Shown piece by piece: positions 47,273 through 55,531 of a stretch of DNA of 64,000 nucleotides. The notes under the pieces are model-generated. The model saw only the letters and a list, made by a program, of their open reading frames with translations. It made no database searches and was not told the DNA's origin. Position 1 is the first letter of the stretch. Every line of letters starts with the position of its first letter. The translations under genes and the position numbers were made by a program. The stretch comes from Streptomyces paradoxus (GTDB lineage Bacteria > Actinomycetota > Actinomycetes > Streptomycetales > Streptomycetaceae), in the NCBI RefSeq assembly GCF_014202475.1, contig NZ_JACHGV010000002.1, positions 62,001 through 126,000 on the forward strand. The letters run 5' to 3'.

Positions 47273-48346
47273 TCAGGTCAGCTCCGTCACGGGCACCCGC
47301 CGGAAGGTGATCGTCTCGTAGGCGCCGAAGTCCCCGGTCTCGTACAGCAGGCCCACGGTGCCGGCGTCGACGCGCACGAGGTCCGAGTACGCGGCGGGCA
47401 GGCCGTCCACGGTGTACGCCGGGCGCCAGGTGGTGCCTCCGTCGGCGGAGGCGCGGATCGTCATCAGGGCGCGGAAGCCGGGGTCGGCGGGGCCGGAGTA
47501 CAGGAGCAGGTCGGGGTCGCGGAGTTGCAGGACGGCGGCCTCGCAGACCGGGGCGGCGAGACCGGCCTGGGGGCGGAAGGGCTTCACCAGGGTCTGTCCG
47601 CCGTCGGCCGAGTGCGCGTCGGCGCGGGTGCCGGGTGAGGGCGAGTCGTTGCGGGTGCTGAAGTAGACGCGGCCGTCGGGGAGTTCGGCGGCGGTGGTCT
47701 CGTTGGCGTTGATGTAGCCGTCGGGGTTGTCGTCGACGTAGCCGATCCGCCAGGTGGCGCCCGCGTCGTCGCTGAGCAGGCAGTGGCCGCCGTTGTACCT
47801 GCCCTCGGTGCCGTTGTCGGTGCCGGTGGGCGGCAGGGAGTGGTTGGCGGGGACGACGACCCTGCCGGTGCTCAGCTGGATCGCGTGGCCGGGGGTGGTG
47901 GCGTACCAGCGCCACTCGGGCCGCTTGGTCTCCTGGGTGATCTCCCTCGGCGCGGACCAGGTGCGGCCCTCGTCGTCGCTGTGCGCCACCCACACGCGGC
48001 GCCCGTCGGCCGCGCTGACCTTGCCGCGCCGGATGGCGTCCTCGGTGGCGAGGGCCGCGTTGCGCACGTGCACGAGGAGGACGCGGCCGGTGGTGAGGAC
48101 GACCGGCGCGGGGTTGCCGGCGAGGGCGTCGCCGTTGCGGGCGGCGACCTGGAGCGGGCCCCAGGTGCGGCCGCCGTCCGTGGAGCGCTTCAGCACGATG
48201 TCGATGTTCCCGAAGTCGTCCCGGGAGCCGACCCGGCCTTCACAGAAGGCGAGCAGGTCGCCGGTGCCGGTGGCGACGACGGCGGGGATACGGAAGCTGG
48301 CGTACCCCTCCTGTCCGGCGCGGAAGGGGACGCTGGTCTCGGTCAT
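47273..48346 (-). CDS. Sialidase-like BNR-repeat glycosidase (GH33-type) without signal peptide
   Basis: 357 aa from the ATG at 48346 with GGAGGA 6-7 nt upstream. The N-terminal Arg motif is YASFRIPAVV (FRIP). Asp boxes (S-x-D-x-G-x-T-W type) are STDGGRTW, SDDEGRTW, SDDAGATW, SADGGQTL and SADGGTTW. CEGRVGSRDDFGNIDIV and RDPDLLLYSG add to a six-bladed sialidase propeller. No signal peptide or anchor is visible, which is unusual for a bacterial sialidase, so it may act inside the cell on imported sialosides or related acidic sugars. It is divergent from an uncharacterised gene at 48464. Confidence 0.87.
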   Translation of the reverse strand: MTETSVPFRAGQEGYASFRIPAVVATGTGDLLAFCEGRVGSRDDFGNIDIVLKRSTDGGRTWGPLQVAARNGDALAGNPAPVVLTTGRVLLVHVRNAALATEDAIRRGKVSAADGRRVWVAHSDDEGRTWSAPREITQETKRPEWRWYATTPGHAIQLSTGRVVVPANHSLPPTGTDNGTEGRYNGGHCLLSDDAGATWRIGYVDDNPDGYINANETTAAELPDGRVYFSTRNDSPSPGTRADAHSADGGQTLVKPFRPQAGLAAPVCEAAVLQLRDPDLLLYSGPADPGFRALMTIRASADGGTTWRPAYTVDGLPAAYSDLVRVDAGTVGLLYETGDFGAYETITFRRVPVTELT

Positions 48347-48463
48347 CGGCGGTTCCTCCGGTCGTTCGACAGCGGCACGGGTGACCGGTCGGCCTACCCG
48401 GCCCGGGCGAATACGGGGTGAACCGCACATCACGAGTGACCGTTCGGGGCAGGATGCGCTCCC

Positions 48464-49066
48464 ATGGATGCGGTTCGGGTCGCGTTGCTGCGCGAAGTGC
48501 TCGCCGGGACGGAGTGGCTGGGCGCGACGCGGCGATTCGCCGGGGCGCTGCGCGGCTCGGTGGTGTCGCACGGGGGCGGGCTGCTGCTGGTCGGCACGCC
48601 GGAGTACGAGCCGTGGCATCTCGCGGCGCACCTGGTGGACGAGGCCGCCTGGTCGGGCACCCCGGAGCTGGCCCCGACACTGGTGCGGCACGACGCGCGC
48701 CCCTCGGATCCGGCGCACCTGGCCGTGGGTCTCGGCCGGCTGGAGGCGGCCCGGCGGGGCGAGACGCTGCTGGTGGTCGCGCCCGGCGGGCCCGCCGCAC
48801 CACTCGTGGAACGGGTGTCCGACGCCCGTCGCGCCGGGGCGACGGTCCTGGCCCTCGGCCCCGGGCAGGGCGAGCTGCCGTGTCTGGCGCACGAGATCCT
48901 GGCCGTGCCCGACGGTTCGGAACTGGACCTCGACACGGTGCAGCACCTGGTCAGCGCGGCGGCCGGGGAGAACGCCCTGCCGGCCCCGCGCGGGCGGCGC
49001 CGCTTCCGGGACCGGGTGGCGCGCCTGGCGGAGCACCTGACGGCACCGCCACCGGCCCGCTGGTGA
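48464..49066 (+). CDS. Conserved hypothetical protein, possibly SIS-domain-like
   Basis: A 200-aa protein from ATG 48464, divergent from the sialidase gene with 117 bp between. The central part GETLLVVAPGGPAAPLVERV...ARRAGATVLALG has the alternating beta-alpha look of a SIS (phosphosugar-binding) domain; HEILAVPDGSELD follows, where SIS proteins often have similar AD-x-x-I-x-V-P. No catalytic residue set is clear. The proximity of a sialidase-like gene makes a sugar-related role attractive but unproven. The C-terminus is Arg-rich and probably flexible. Confidence 0.7.
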   Translation: MDAVRVALLREVLAGTEWLGATRRFAGALRGSVVSHGGGLLLVGTPEYEPWHLAAHLVDEAAWSGTPELAPTLVRHDARPSDPAHLAVGLGRLEAARRGETLLVVAPGGPAAPLVERVSDARRAGATVLALGPGQGELPCLAHEILAVPDGSELDLDTVQHLVSAAAGENALPAPRGRRRFRDRVARLAEHLTAPPPARW

Positions 49067-49114
49067 CGTCGGGATGTCCCCCTGCCGATGTCAGGGGCGC
49101 CCGGACAGCACGAA

Positions 49115-49137
49115 CGCCCGGGGCCGCGCCCCGGGCG
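49115..49137. terminator. Bidirectional terminator hairpin
   Basis: CGCCCGGGGC-CGC-GCCCCGGGCG, a perfect 10-bp stem with a 3-nt loop between two convergent genes (stops at 49066 and 49147). A second, weaker CCCCTG...CAGGGG hairpin lies at 49079-49097. Confidence 0.75.
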
Positions 49138-49146
49138 CTCGTGGGA

Positions 49147-49380
49147 TCAGCTCTCGTCGTCCCGGCTGCCCGCCGGGGCGTCGTGCCACTTGGGGTCGTT
49201 CTCCCACTGGAGGTTGCGCTCGCGGGCGGTCGCCATCGCGTGTTCGGCCTCCGTGCGGGAGGCGTACGGCCCGAACCGGTCCTTGTTGGGGCACTCCGGC
49301 CCCTCCTCGACCTTCTTGTGCTCAAGGCAGTAGTACCACTCACCCGGCTTGCCGACCGTGCGCTTCTTGAACAGGGCCAT
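49147..49380 (-). CDS. Small conserved protein (77 aa), SPOR-like fragment
   Basis: The ATG at 49380 has AGAGGAG upstream. [21 protein letters not shown] is followed by [11 protein letters not shown] and [15 protein letters not shown], the last resembling the helix of a SPOR repeat. Two Cys and one His (CLEH, ECP) could bind a metal. It is divergent from map with 58 bp between, an arrangement I recall as conserved in Streptomyces. Function unknown. Confidence 0.75.
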   Translation of the reverse strand: MALFKKRTVGKPGEWYYCLEHKKVEEGPECPNKDRFGPYASRTEAEHAMATARERNLQWENDPKWHDAPAGSRDDES

Positions 49381-49425
49381 GACCAGCTCCTCTCGCCATC
49401 GACATGTTCCCCCATGGCCGCTGGT

Positions 49426-49431
49426 TAGACT
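49426..49431 (+). promoter_or_regulatory. -10 element of leaderless map
   Basis: TAGACT ends 7 nt before the ATG at 49439, with no ribosome binding site. Confidence 0.5.
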
Positions 49432-49438
49432 CGCTGGC

Positions 49439-50296
49439 ATGTCTGGCCAGTCGCTGCTCGCACCGGGGGAGCTGTCCCCCACCCGTCCCGTGCCCGGAAA
49501 CATCCGCCGCCCCGAGTACGTCGGCAAGCCCGCGCCGACGCCGTACACCGGACCGGAGGTGCAGACGCCCGAGACCATCGAGGCGATGCGCGTCGCCGGC
49601 CGGATCGCGGCCCGGGCGATGGCGGAGGCCGCGAAGCTGATCGCCCCCGGGGTGACCACGGACGAGCTGGACAGGGTCGCGCACGAGTACATGTGCGACC
49701 ACGGCGCCTACCCCTCGACGCTCGGCTACCGCGGCTTCCCGAAGTCCCTGTGCTCGTCGGTCAACGAGGTCATCTGCCACGGCATCCCGGACTCGACGGT
49801 GCTGCGCGACGGCGACATCGTCAACCTCGACGTGACGGCGTACATCGGCGGTGTGCACGGCGACAACAACGCCACCTACCTGGTGGGTGACGTCGACGAG
49901 GAGTCGCGGCTGCTGGTGGAGCGGACCCGGGAGTCCCTGGAGCGGGCGATCAAGGCGGTCAAGCCGGGCCGGCAGATCAACATCATCGGCCGGGTCATCG
50001 AGTCGTACGCCAAGCGCTTCGGCTACGGGGTGGTGCGGGACTTCACCGGGCACGGCATCAACTCGTCGTTCCACTCGGGCCTGATCATCCCGCACTACGA
50101 CAGCCCGCACGCGACGACGGTCATCCAGCCCGGCATGACGTTCACCATCGAGCCGATGCTGACGCTCGGGACGCACGAGTACGACATGTGGGACGACGGC
50201 TGGACGGTCGTCACGAAGGACCGCAAGCGCACGGCCCAGTTCGAGCACACCCTGGTGGTGACGGACTCGGGCGCGGAGATCCTCACGCTGCCGTAG
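49439..50296 (+). CDS. map: Methionine aminopeptidase, type I
   Basis: 285 aa from ATG 49439. After a ~40-residue N-terminal extension containing a Pro-rich segment ([17 protein letters not shown]), the pita-bread fold begins ([15 protein letters not shown]). The five metal ligands are visible: two Asp in [16 protein letters not shown], His in [11 protein letters not shown], and Glu in FTIEPML and QFEHTLVV. The substrate-contact His is in VICHGIP. It removes initiator Met from nascent proteins in the cytoplasm. The N-terminal extension is typical of the actinobacterial MapB-like type. The gene appears leaderless and is followed by a 7-bp GC hairpin. Confidence 0.95.
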   Translation: MSGQSLLAPGELSPTRPVPGNIRRPEYVGKPAPTPYTGPEVQTPETIEAMRVAGRIAARAMAEAAKLIAPGVTTDELDRVAHEYMCDHGAYPSTLGYRGFPKSLCSSVNEVICHGIPDSTVLRDGDIVNLDVTAYIGGVHGDNNATYLVGDVDEESRLLVERTRESLERAIKAVKPGRQINIIGRVIESYAKRFGYGVVRDFTGHGINSSFHSGLIIPHYDSPHATTVIQPGMTFTIEPMLTLGTHEYDMWDDGWTVVTKDRKRTAQFEHTLVVTDSGAEILTLP

Positions 50297-50321
50297 CCCC
50301 GCCGCCCGCACACCGCCACCC

Positions 50322-50348
50322 GGCCCGCTCTCTCCCCGAGGGCGGGCC
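50322..50348 (+). terminator. Terminator of map
   Basis: GGCCCGC (50322-50328) and GCGGGCC (50342-50348) form a 7-bp stem followed by GTTCCTTTC, 25 nt past the stop. Confidence 0.65.
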
Positions 50349-50401
50349 GTTCCTTTCGGACCCGGGGTTTTTACCGACAGCCCGTCGGGAAAAGTACGCC
50401 C

Positions 50402-51049
50402 ATGGAATCCTTCTCCACGCTCCTTCGGACCGCTTCCCGCGAGCAGCACGCGGAGGTCAGGGGCTCGACCTTCATCGGCGACCTGCTGGGGCACAAACTG
50501 GGGGTCGACGCGTTCGCGCGCTACACGGAGCAGCTGTGGTTCGTGTACGGCGCGCTGGAGGCCGGCGCCCGCCGGCTCGCCGCGGACCCGCTGGCCGGCC
50601 CCTTCGTCCGGCCGGAGCTGTTCCGCGTGGGGGCGCTGGAGCGGGACCTGGAGTTCCTGCGCGGCCCCGGCTGGCGGAGGACGGCCGGTGCGCTGCCCGC
50701 CACCCTGGAGTACGCGGAGCGGATCACGGAGTGCGCCCGCGACTGGCCGGCCGGCTACATCGCCCACCACTACACCCGCTACCTCGGCGACCTCTCCGGC
50801 GGGCAGATCATCCGCGACACGGCCGAGCGGAACTGGGGTTTCGCGAAGAAGGGCGACGGCGTCCGCTTCTACGTCTTCGAGGAGATCCCCAACCCGGCCG
50901 CCTTCAAGCGGACCTACGCGGAGCTGCTGGACGCGGTGCCCGGTGACGAGCTGGAGCGGCAGCGGATCGTGGCCGAGTGCAAGCGGGCGTACGGGCTGAA
51001 CAACGCGGTGTTCGAGGCGCTGGGCGAGGAGTTCCCCCTGACGGCGTGA
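50402..51049 (+). CDS. Heme oxygenase (HmuO-type)
   Basis: A 215-aa all-helical protein: proximal heme ligand His-16 in ASREQHAEVRGS, and distal helix YTRYLGDLSGGQ with the flexible Gly pair. LGVDAFARYTEQLWFVYGAL and KRAYGLNNAVFEAL are also family-typical. It degrades heme to biliverdin, CO and Fe2+, freeing iron, and needs an external reductase. I saw no iron box upstream; the nearest one is at 51920, ahead of efeO. AAAAGT ends 6 nt before the ATG and there is no ribosome binding site, so a leaderless start is possible. A 9-bp hairpin follows. Confidence 0.92.
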   Translation: MESFSTLLRTASREQHAEVRGSTFIGDLLGHKLGVDAFARYTEQLWFVYGALEAGARRLAADPLAGPFVRPELFRVGALERDLEFLRGPGWRRTAGALPATLEYAERITECARDWPAGYIAHHYTRYLGDLSGGQIIRDTAERNWGFAKKGDGVRFYVFEEIPNPAAFKRTYAELLDAVPGDELERQRIVAECKRAYGLNNAVFEALGEEFPLTA

Positions 51050-51054
51050 ACGGG

Positions 51055-51086
51055 CGGGGCCCCCGCGCACGCGGCGAGGGGCCCCG
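51055..51086 (+). terminator. Stem-loop after heme oxygenase
   Basis: CGGGGCCCC and GGGGCCCCG form a 9-bp stem with a 14-nt loop, 6 nt past the stop. Confidence 0.65.
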
Positions 51087-51148
51087 GTAGCCCCGTTCAC
51101 CACCGCCCACACACGCTGTTCCACCCGTACGGCCGTGCTCCGTCCGGG

Positions 51149-51802
51149 TCAGCGTTCGAGGCGGACCCGGCCGCCGACCTCGGTCCATCCGCCCGGCTGG
51201 GGCGCGGTCAGGATCTGTGAGCCCGCGCCCTGGGTGATGTTCAGGGCCCGGCCCAGGCTGTCGGTGAGCAGCAGTGCCGCGGCTCCGGTCGCCTCGTCCT
51301 CGTCGATGCCGTCGCCCCGGCCGGGGAAGGCCCGGGCCCGGATCCGCCCGGCGGGCTCGTCCTCCCACGCCCAGGCGTACACCCACTCCCCCGGCGGCGG
51401 CACGGCCAGGTCGTCGACCTCGGCGGCACTGCCGTACCGGCGCAGCGTCCGCGGCGGCACCCACTCCGCCCGGGCCTCGATCCAGCAGAACTCCCCGTCC
51501 TGCCGGGCGCCGACCACGCCCGCGGGCGTGACCAGTTCGGGCACGTCGAGCAGCCATGCCGTGCCGACGCAGGGGTGCCCGGCGAAGGGCAGCCGCAGGG
51601 TCGGGGTGTAGATGTCGATCACTCCGCGCTCGGGGTCGTCGACGAACACCGTCTCGCTGAATCCGGCCTTCGCGGCGAACGCCTGCCGTTCGTCCGGCTC
51701 GGGCATCACGGATCCCTCGCGCACGACCCCGAGTTCGTTGCCGTACCCGCCGTTCGGCCCGCAGAAGACGCGGAGCACGTCGTAGTCAGTCACGAGGGGC
51801 AT
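51149..51802 (-). CDS. PhzF-family protein (short form)
   Basis: 217 aa, ATG at 51802. YDVLRVFCGPNGGYGNELGVV opens the first half, containing the loop with the catalytic-type Glu (GNELGVV), and LRLPFAGHPCVGTAW is the strongly conserved segment. The second-half signature is DEDEATGAAALLL, then QGAGSQI. PhzF enzymes are diaminopimelate-epimerase-like isomerases, usually about 280 aa, so this is compact. No phenazine genes are nearby, so the function is unknown. It is divergent from the iron-uptake operon. Confidence 0.85.
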   Translation of the reverse strand: MPLVTDYDVLRVFCGPNGGYGNELGVVREGSVMPEPDERQAFAAKAGFSETVFVDDPERGVIDIYTPTLRLPFAGHPCVGTAWLLDVPELVTPAGVVGARQDGEFCWIEARAEWVPPRTLRRYGSAAEVDDLAVPPPGEWVYAWAWEDEPAGRIRARAFPGRGDGIDEDEATGAAALLLTDSLGRALNITQGAGSQILTAPQPGGWTEVGGRVRLER

Positions 51803-51919
51803 TCTCGCCGGTCAGGGACGCGCGCGGGTGACCCAGGGGTCGCGATGCGACCTTTGACCTTCCCTTGACGCAACCATGGCAGCGATTTTGGGCCACTTAG
51901 GTAATCCTTATGTGCCGTC

Positions 51920-51938
51920 TTAGGTGAGCCTCACCTTC
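51920..51938 (+). promoter_or_regulatory. Iron box (DmdR1/IdeR type) of efeOBU
   Basis: TTAGGTGAGCCTCACCTTC matches 14 of 19 positions of the IdeR/DmdR consensus and is itself palindromic. A second half-like match, TTAGGTAATCCTTA, is at 51897-51910. Both lie within 60 bp of the efeO ATG, so repression by iron-loaded DmdR1 is expected. Confidence 0.8.
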
Positions 51939-51955
51939 TCTCTCCTGGAGCCCTC

Positions 51956-53104
51956 ATGCGACCCGCCCGTCCCGCTTCCGTCGTCATCGCCGCCGCGGCG
52001 GCCCTGGCCGCCGTCACCGGTTGCACCGAGAAGAGCGGCGCGAAGGACGGCGACCACGTGATCAACGTGACGGCGACGGACGACAAGTGCCAGGTGTCGA
52101 AGAAGGAGTTCCCGGCCGGGCACGTCGAACTGGCCGTCGAGAACAGGGGCTCCAAGGTCACCGAGGTCTACGTCCTCTTCCCCGACGACCGCGTGGTCAC
52201 CGAGCGGGAGAACATAGGCCCCGGCACCAAGCAGCGGGTCACCGCCGAGGTGAAGGCCGGTGACTACCAGATCGCCTGCAAGCCCGGCATGAAGGGCGAC
52301 GGCATCCGCCAGGCCGTCAAGGCCACCGGCGGCAAGGCCGTCAAGCGCGACCCGCGCCTGGACAAGGCCGTCGCGGCCTACCGCGCCTACGCGCAAGCGC
52401 AGGCCGACGAGACACTGCCCAAGGCCGAGGCGTTCGCCAAGGCCGTCAAGGACGGCGACATCGAGGCGGCCAAGAAGGCCTACGCCCCCTCGCGCATCGG
52501 CTGGGAGCGCACCGAGCCGGTCGCCGAGTCCTTCGGCGACATCGACCCCAAGGTCGACGTCCGCGAGGACGGTCTGGAGGACGGCCAGGACCCGGCCACC
52601 GACTGGACGGGCTGGCACCGCCTGGAGAAGGCCCTCTGGCAGGACGAGAAGATCGGCACCCGCGAGAAGGACCTCGCCGACCTGCTGATCAAGGACCTGA
52701 AGGACTGGCAGAACCGGGTCGGCAAGGCCGAGATCACCCCCACTTCCATGGCCAACGGCGCCAAGGAACTCCTCGACGAAGTCGCCACCGGCAAGGTCAC
52801 CGGCGAGGAGGAGCGCTACTCGCACACCGACCTGGTCGACTTCAAGGCCAACGTCGAGGGCGCGCAGAAGTCGTACGACCTGCTGAAGCCGGTCGCCAAG
52901 GAGAACGACGCGGCCCTCGTCTCCGAACTCGACGAGCAGTTCGCGGCCCTGGACAAGCTGCTCGACCGGTACCGCCCGAACACGACGTCGTACGACTTCA
53001 CCTCCTACGACAAGGTCGGCAAGGCCGACCGCAAGGAGCTCTCGGACGCGGTCAACGCCCTGGCGGAGCCGCTGTCGAAGCTCGCCGCGGCCGTGGTGAA
53101 GTAG
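51956..53104 (+). CDS. efeO: Iron uptake lipoprotein EfeO (cupredoxin plus M75 domain)
   Basis: 382 aa from ATG 51956 with CTGGAG upstream. A lipoprotein signal ends at the lipobox LAAVTGC (Cys-23). Residues ~35-120 form an EfeO-type cupredoxin domain (VINVTATDDKCQVSKKEFPAG, then DYQIACKPGMKGDG). Residues ~130-380 form the imelysin-like M75 domain with the metal motif HRLE in TGWHRLEKALW and SMANGAKELLDEV. It would bind ferrous or ferric iron outside the membrane and deliver it to EfeU together with EfeB. First gene of the iron-box operon efeO-efeB-efeU. Confidence 0.93.
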   Translation: MRPARPASVVIAAAAALAAVTGCTEKSGAKDGDHVINVTATDDKCQVSKKEFPAGHVELAVENRGSKVTEVYVLFPDDRVVTERENIGPGTKQRVTAEVKAGDYQIACKPGMKGDGIRQAVKATGGKAVKRDPRLDKAVAAYRAYAQAQADETLPKAEAFAKAVKDGDIEAAKKAYAPSRIGWERTEPVAESFGDIDPKVDVREDGLEDGQDPATDWTGWHRLEKALWQDEKIGTREKDLADLLIKDLKDWQNRVGKAEITPTSMANGAKELLDEVATGKVTGEEERYSHTDLVDFKANVEGAQKSYDLLKPVAKENDAALVSELDEQFAALDKLLDRYRPNTTSYDFTSYDKVGKADRKELSDAVNALAEPLSKLAAAVVK

Positions 53105-53116
53105 CGGGGGGCCACG

Positions 53117-54352
53117 ATGACGGACACCAACTCCTCCTCCCCCAGCCGCCGTTCGCTGCTCGGCTGGGGCGGCGCGGGCCTGGCGCTGGGCGCGGCCGCG
53201 GCGGGTGGCGCGGTGGCGATGGCCCGCACCGAGGACGACACCGAGCCGGCCGGCTCGGCGATCGCCTTCCACGGCCCGCACCAGGCGGGCATCGCCACCC
53301 CCGTGCAGGACCGCCTGCACTTCGCCGCGTTCGACGTGACGACCGAGGACCGGGACGCCTTCGTCCGGCTGCTGAAGGACTGGACCGAGGCAGCCCGGCG
53401 CATGACGGCCGGCCACGCCGTCGGCGAGGGCGCCTACGGCGGCCTGGCCGAGGCACCCCCGGACGACACCGGCGAGGCACTCGGCCTGAAGCCCTCCCGC
53501 CTGACCCTGACCATCGGCTTCGGCCCGTCCCTGTTCGAGAAGTTCGGCCTCGCGGACCGCCGCCCGGAGGCCCTGGTCGACCTTCCGAAGTTCGCGGGCG
53601 ACAACCTGGACAAGAACCGCAGCGGCGGCGACCTGTGCGTCCAGGCCTGCGCCGACGACCCCCAGGTCGCGGTCCACGCCGTCCGCAACCTGGCCCGCAT
53701 CGGCTTCGGAAAGGTCGTCATCCGCTGGTCGCAGCTCGGCTTCGGCAAGACCTCCTCGACGACGCCCGAGGCGCAGACCCCGCGCAACCTCATGGGCTTC
53801 AAGGACGGCACGCGCAACATAGCGGGCACGGAGACGGACCGCCTGAAGAAGTTCGTCTGGGTGGACGGCAAGGACGGCCCGCCCTGGATGGCGGGCGGCT
53901 CCTACCTGGTCGCCCGCCGCATCCGCATGCACATCGAAACCTGGGACCGCACCTCCCTGCAGGAGCAGGAGGACATCTTCGGCCGCGACAAGGGCGAGGG
54001 CGCCCCGGTCGGCAAGGCCAAGGAGCGCGACGAGCCGTTCCTGAAGGCCATGAAGCCCGACGCGCACGTCCGGCTCGCGCACCCCGACACCAACCACGGG
54101 GCGACGATCCTGCGCCGCGGCTTCTCCTTCACCGACGGCACGGACGGCCTCGGCCGTCTGGACGCGGGCCTGTTCTTCCTGGCCTACCAGCGCGACGTCC
54201 GCGAGGGCTTCATCCCCATCCAGCGCAGTCTGGCCACGGACGCGCTCAACGAGTACATCCAGCACGTGGGTTCGGCGCTCTTCGCGATCCCGCCGGGCGT
54301 CCGCGACAAGGACGACTGGTGGGGCCGGACGCTGTTCTCCGGGGAGGCGTAG
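53117..54352 (+). CDS. efeB: Tat-exported DyP-type peroxidase EfeB
   Basis: 411 aa, starting 12 bp after efeO. The twin-arginine signal is SRRSLLGWGGAGLALGAAAA, followed by AMA before the mature protein. DyP motifs: GFKDGTRN (the GxxDG distal Asp) and HVRLAHPDTNHGATILRRGFSF, whose His residues include the proximal heme ligand. It is exported folded with heme and oxidises ferrous iron or extracts it, supplying Fe3+ to EfeU. Deferrochelatase activity is claimed for E. coli EfeB. Confidence 0.93.
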   Translation: MTDTNSSSPSRRSLLGWGGAGLALGAAAAGGAVAMARTEDDTEPAGSAIAFHGPHQAGIATPVQDRLHFAAFDVTTEDRDAFVRLLKDWTEAARRMTAGHAVGEGAYGGLAEAPPDDTGEALGLKPSRLTLTIGFGPSLFEKFGLADRRPEALVDLPKFAGDNLDKNRSGGDLCVQACADDPQVAVHAVRNLARIGFGKVVIRWSQLGFGKTSSTTPEAQTPRNLMGFKDGTRNIAGTETDRLKKFVWVDGKDGPPWMAGGSYLVARRIRMHIETWDRTSLQEQEDIFGRDKGEGAPVGKAKERDEPFLKAMKPDAHVRLAHPDTNHGATILRRGFSFTDGTDGLGRLDAGLFFLAYQRDVREGFIPIQRSLATDALNEYIQHVGSALFAIPPGVRDKDDWWGRTLFSGEA

Positions 54353-54357
54353 ACCCG

Positions 54358-55191
54358 ATGTTCTCCAACTACCTGATCGGTCTGCGCGAGGGCCTGGAGG
54401 CGAGCCTGGTCGTCTGCATCCTCATCGCCTACCTGGTCAAGACGGACCGCAGGGACGCCCTGAAGCCGATCTGGGCCGGCATAGCCGTCGCGATCGCCCT
54501 CGCCTTCGGCTTCGGCTGCGCCCTCGAATTCGGCTCCCAGGAGCTGACGTTCCAGGCGCAGGAGGCGCTCGGCGGCTCGCTGTCGATCCTCGCGGTCGGT
54601 TTGGTGACGTGGATGGTGTTCTGGATGCGCCGCACCGCCCGGCACCTCAAGTCGGAGCTGCACGGCAGGCTGGACGCGGCGCTGGCGATGGGCACGGGCG
54701 CGCTGGTCGCGACGGCCTTCCTCGCGGTGGGCCGGGAGGGCCTGGAAACGGCCCTGTTCGTCTGGGCCTCGGTCCACGCGGCGAGCGACGGCACGCCGCG
54801 TCCCCTGGCCGGCGTCGCCCTGGGCCTCCTGACGGCGGTCCTCCTCGGCTGGCTGTTCTACCGGGGCGCGCTGCGCATCAACCTTGCCAAGTTCTTCACG
54901 TACACCGGCGGGATGCTGGTGGTCGTCGCGGCCGGGGTACTGGCGTACGGCTTCCACGACCTCCAGGAGGCCGACTTCCTGCCCGGCCTCACCGACAAGG
55001 CCTTCGACATCTCCGGCACGATCCCCCCGGACAGCTGGTACGGCACGCTCCTCAAGGGCGTCCTCAACTTCCAGCCCGACCCCACCACACTCCAAGTCAC
55101 GGTCTGGCTCCTGTACTTGATCCCGACCCTGACCCTGTTCCTGGCCCCGGCCCGGACCCCAGCGAAGGCGCCGGTACGCGACGGGGCGTGA
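54358..55191 (+). CDS. efeU: High-affinity iron permease EfeU (FTR1 family)
   Basis: 277 aa, starting 5 bp after the efeB stop. It has seven predicted spans with two REGLE iron-binding motifs, GLREGLEASL (~residue 8) and VGREGLETAL (~residue 123), the hallmark of FTR1/EfeU. It forms the membrane channel of the EfeUOB iron transporter. The gene order here is O-B-U rather than the E. coli U-O-B. The C-terminus is a short Pro/Ala-rich cytoplasmic tail. Confidence 0.93.
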   Translation: MFSNYLIGLREGLEASLVVCILIAYLVKTDRRDALKPIWAGIAVAIALAFGFGCALEFGSQELTFQAQEALGGSLSILAVGLVTWMVFWMRRTARHLKSELHGRLDAALAMGTGALVATAFLAVGREGLETALFVWASVHAASDGTPRPLAGVALGLLTAVLLGWLFYRGALRINLAKFFTYTGGMLVVVAAGVLAYGFHDLQEADFLPGLTDKAFDISGTIPPDSWYGTLLKGVLNFQPDPTTLQVTVWLLYLIPTLTLFLAPARTPAKAPVRDGA

Positions 55192-55531
55192 AGCCGAGGC
55201 CGAGTGGGTCAGCAGCCCGGCGCAGCGGGGGCGCAAGCCACAACGTGCCCGCACCCGCGTACGGCGAGAAGGGGCCGTGTCGGGGGGTGTCCGCCCGCAG
55301 CGGTTGGCGCGTCAACGCCAGTCAGTCGGTATGAAGGCCCATCGCGCCGTTCCGAGGACGGACACCCCCCGGCGCGGCCCCGACCCACCCCCAACGCCAA
55401 GGCGCAGGCACGCACCCCCACCCGGCGTCAGCCGAAGAGAACGCGCACCCCCACCCCCACCCCACCCCCGCCCAACCGCCGGAGGCACCCGGTAGGGTTC
55501 GCCTCCGGAAAGGGGAAGGTGAAGGTACCCG
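55192..55531. other. Gene-free region with a long inverted repeat and a C-rich tract
   Basis: 340 bp after efeU. CGGGGGGTGTCCG (55281-55293) and CGGACACCCCCCG (55359-55371) are perfect 13-bp inverted arms 65 nt apart. At 55445-55473 four C-runs of four or five, each separated by a single A, lie next to a CGCCC; the opposite strand could form a G-quadruplex. No open frame here looks coding. Confidence 0.6.

Noticed and set aside
50349..50401. Iron box in front of heme oxygenase
   Set aside because: CCGAC...GTCGG is an inverted repeat but does not match the TTAGGTTAGGCTAACCTAA pattern.
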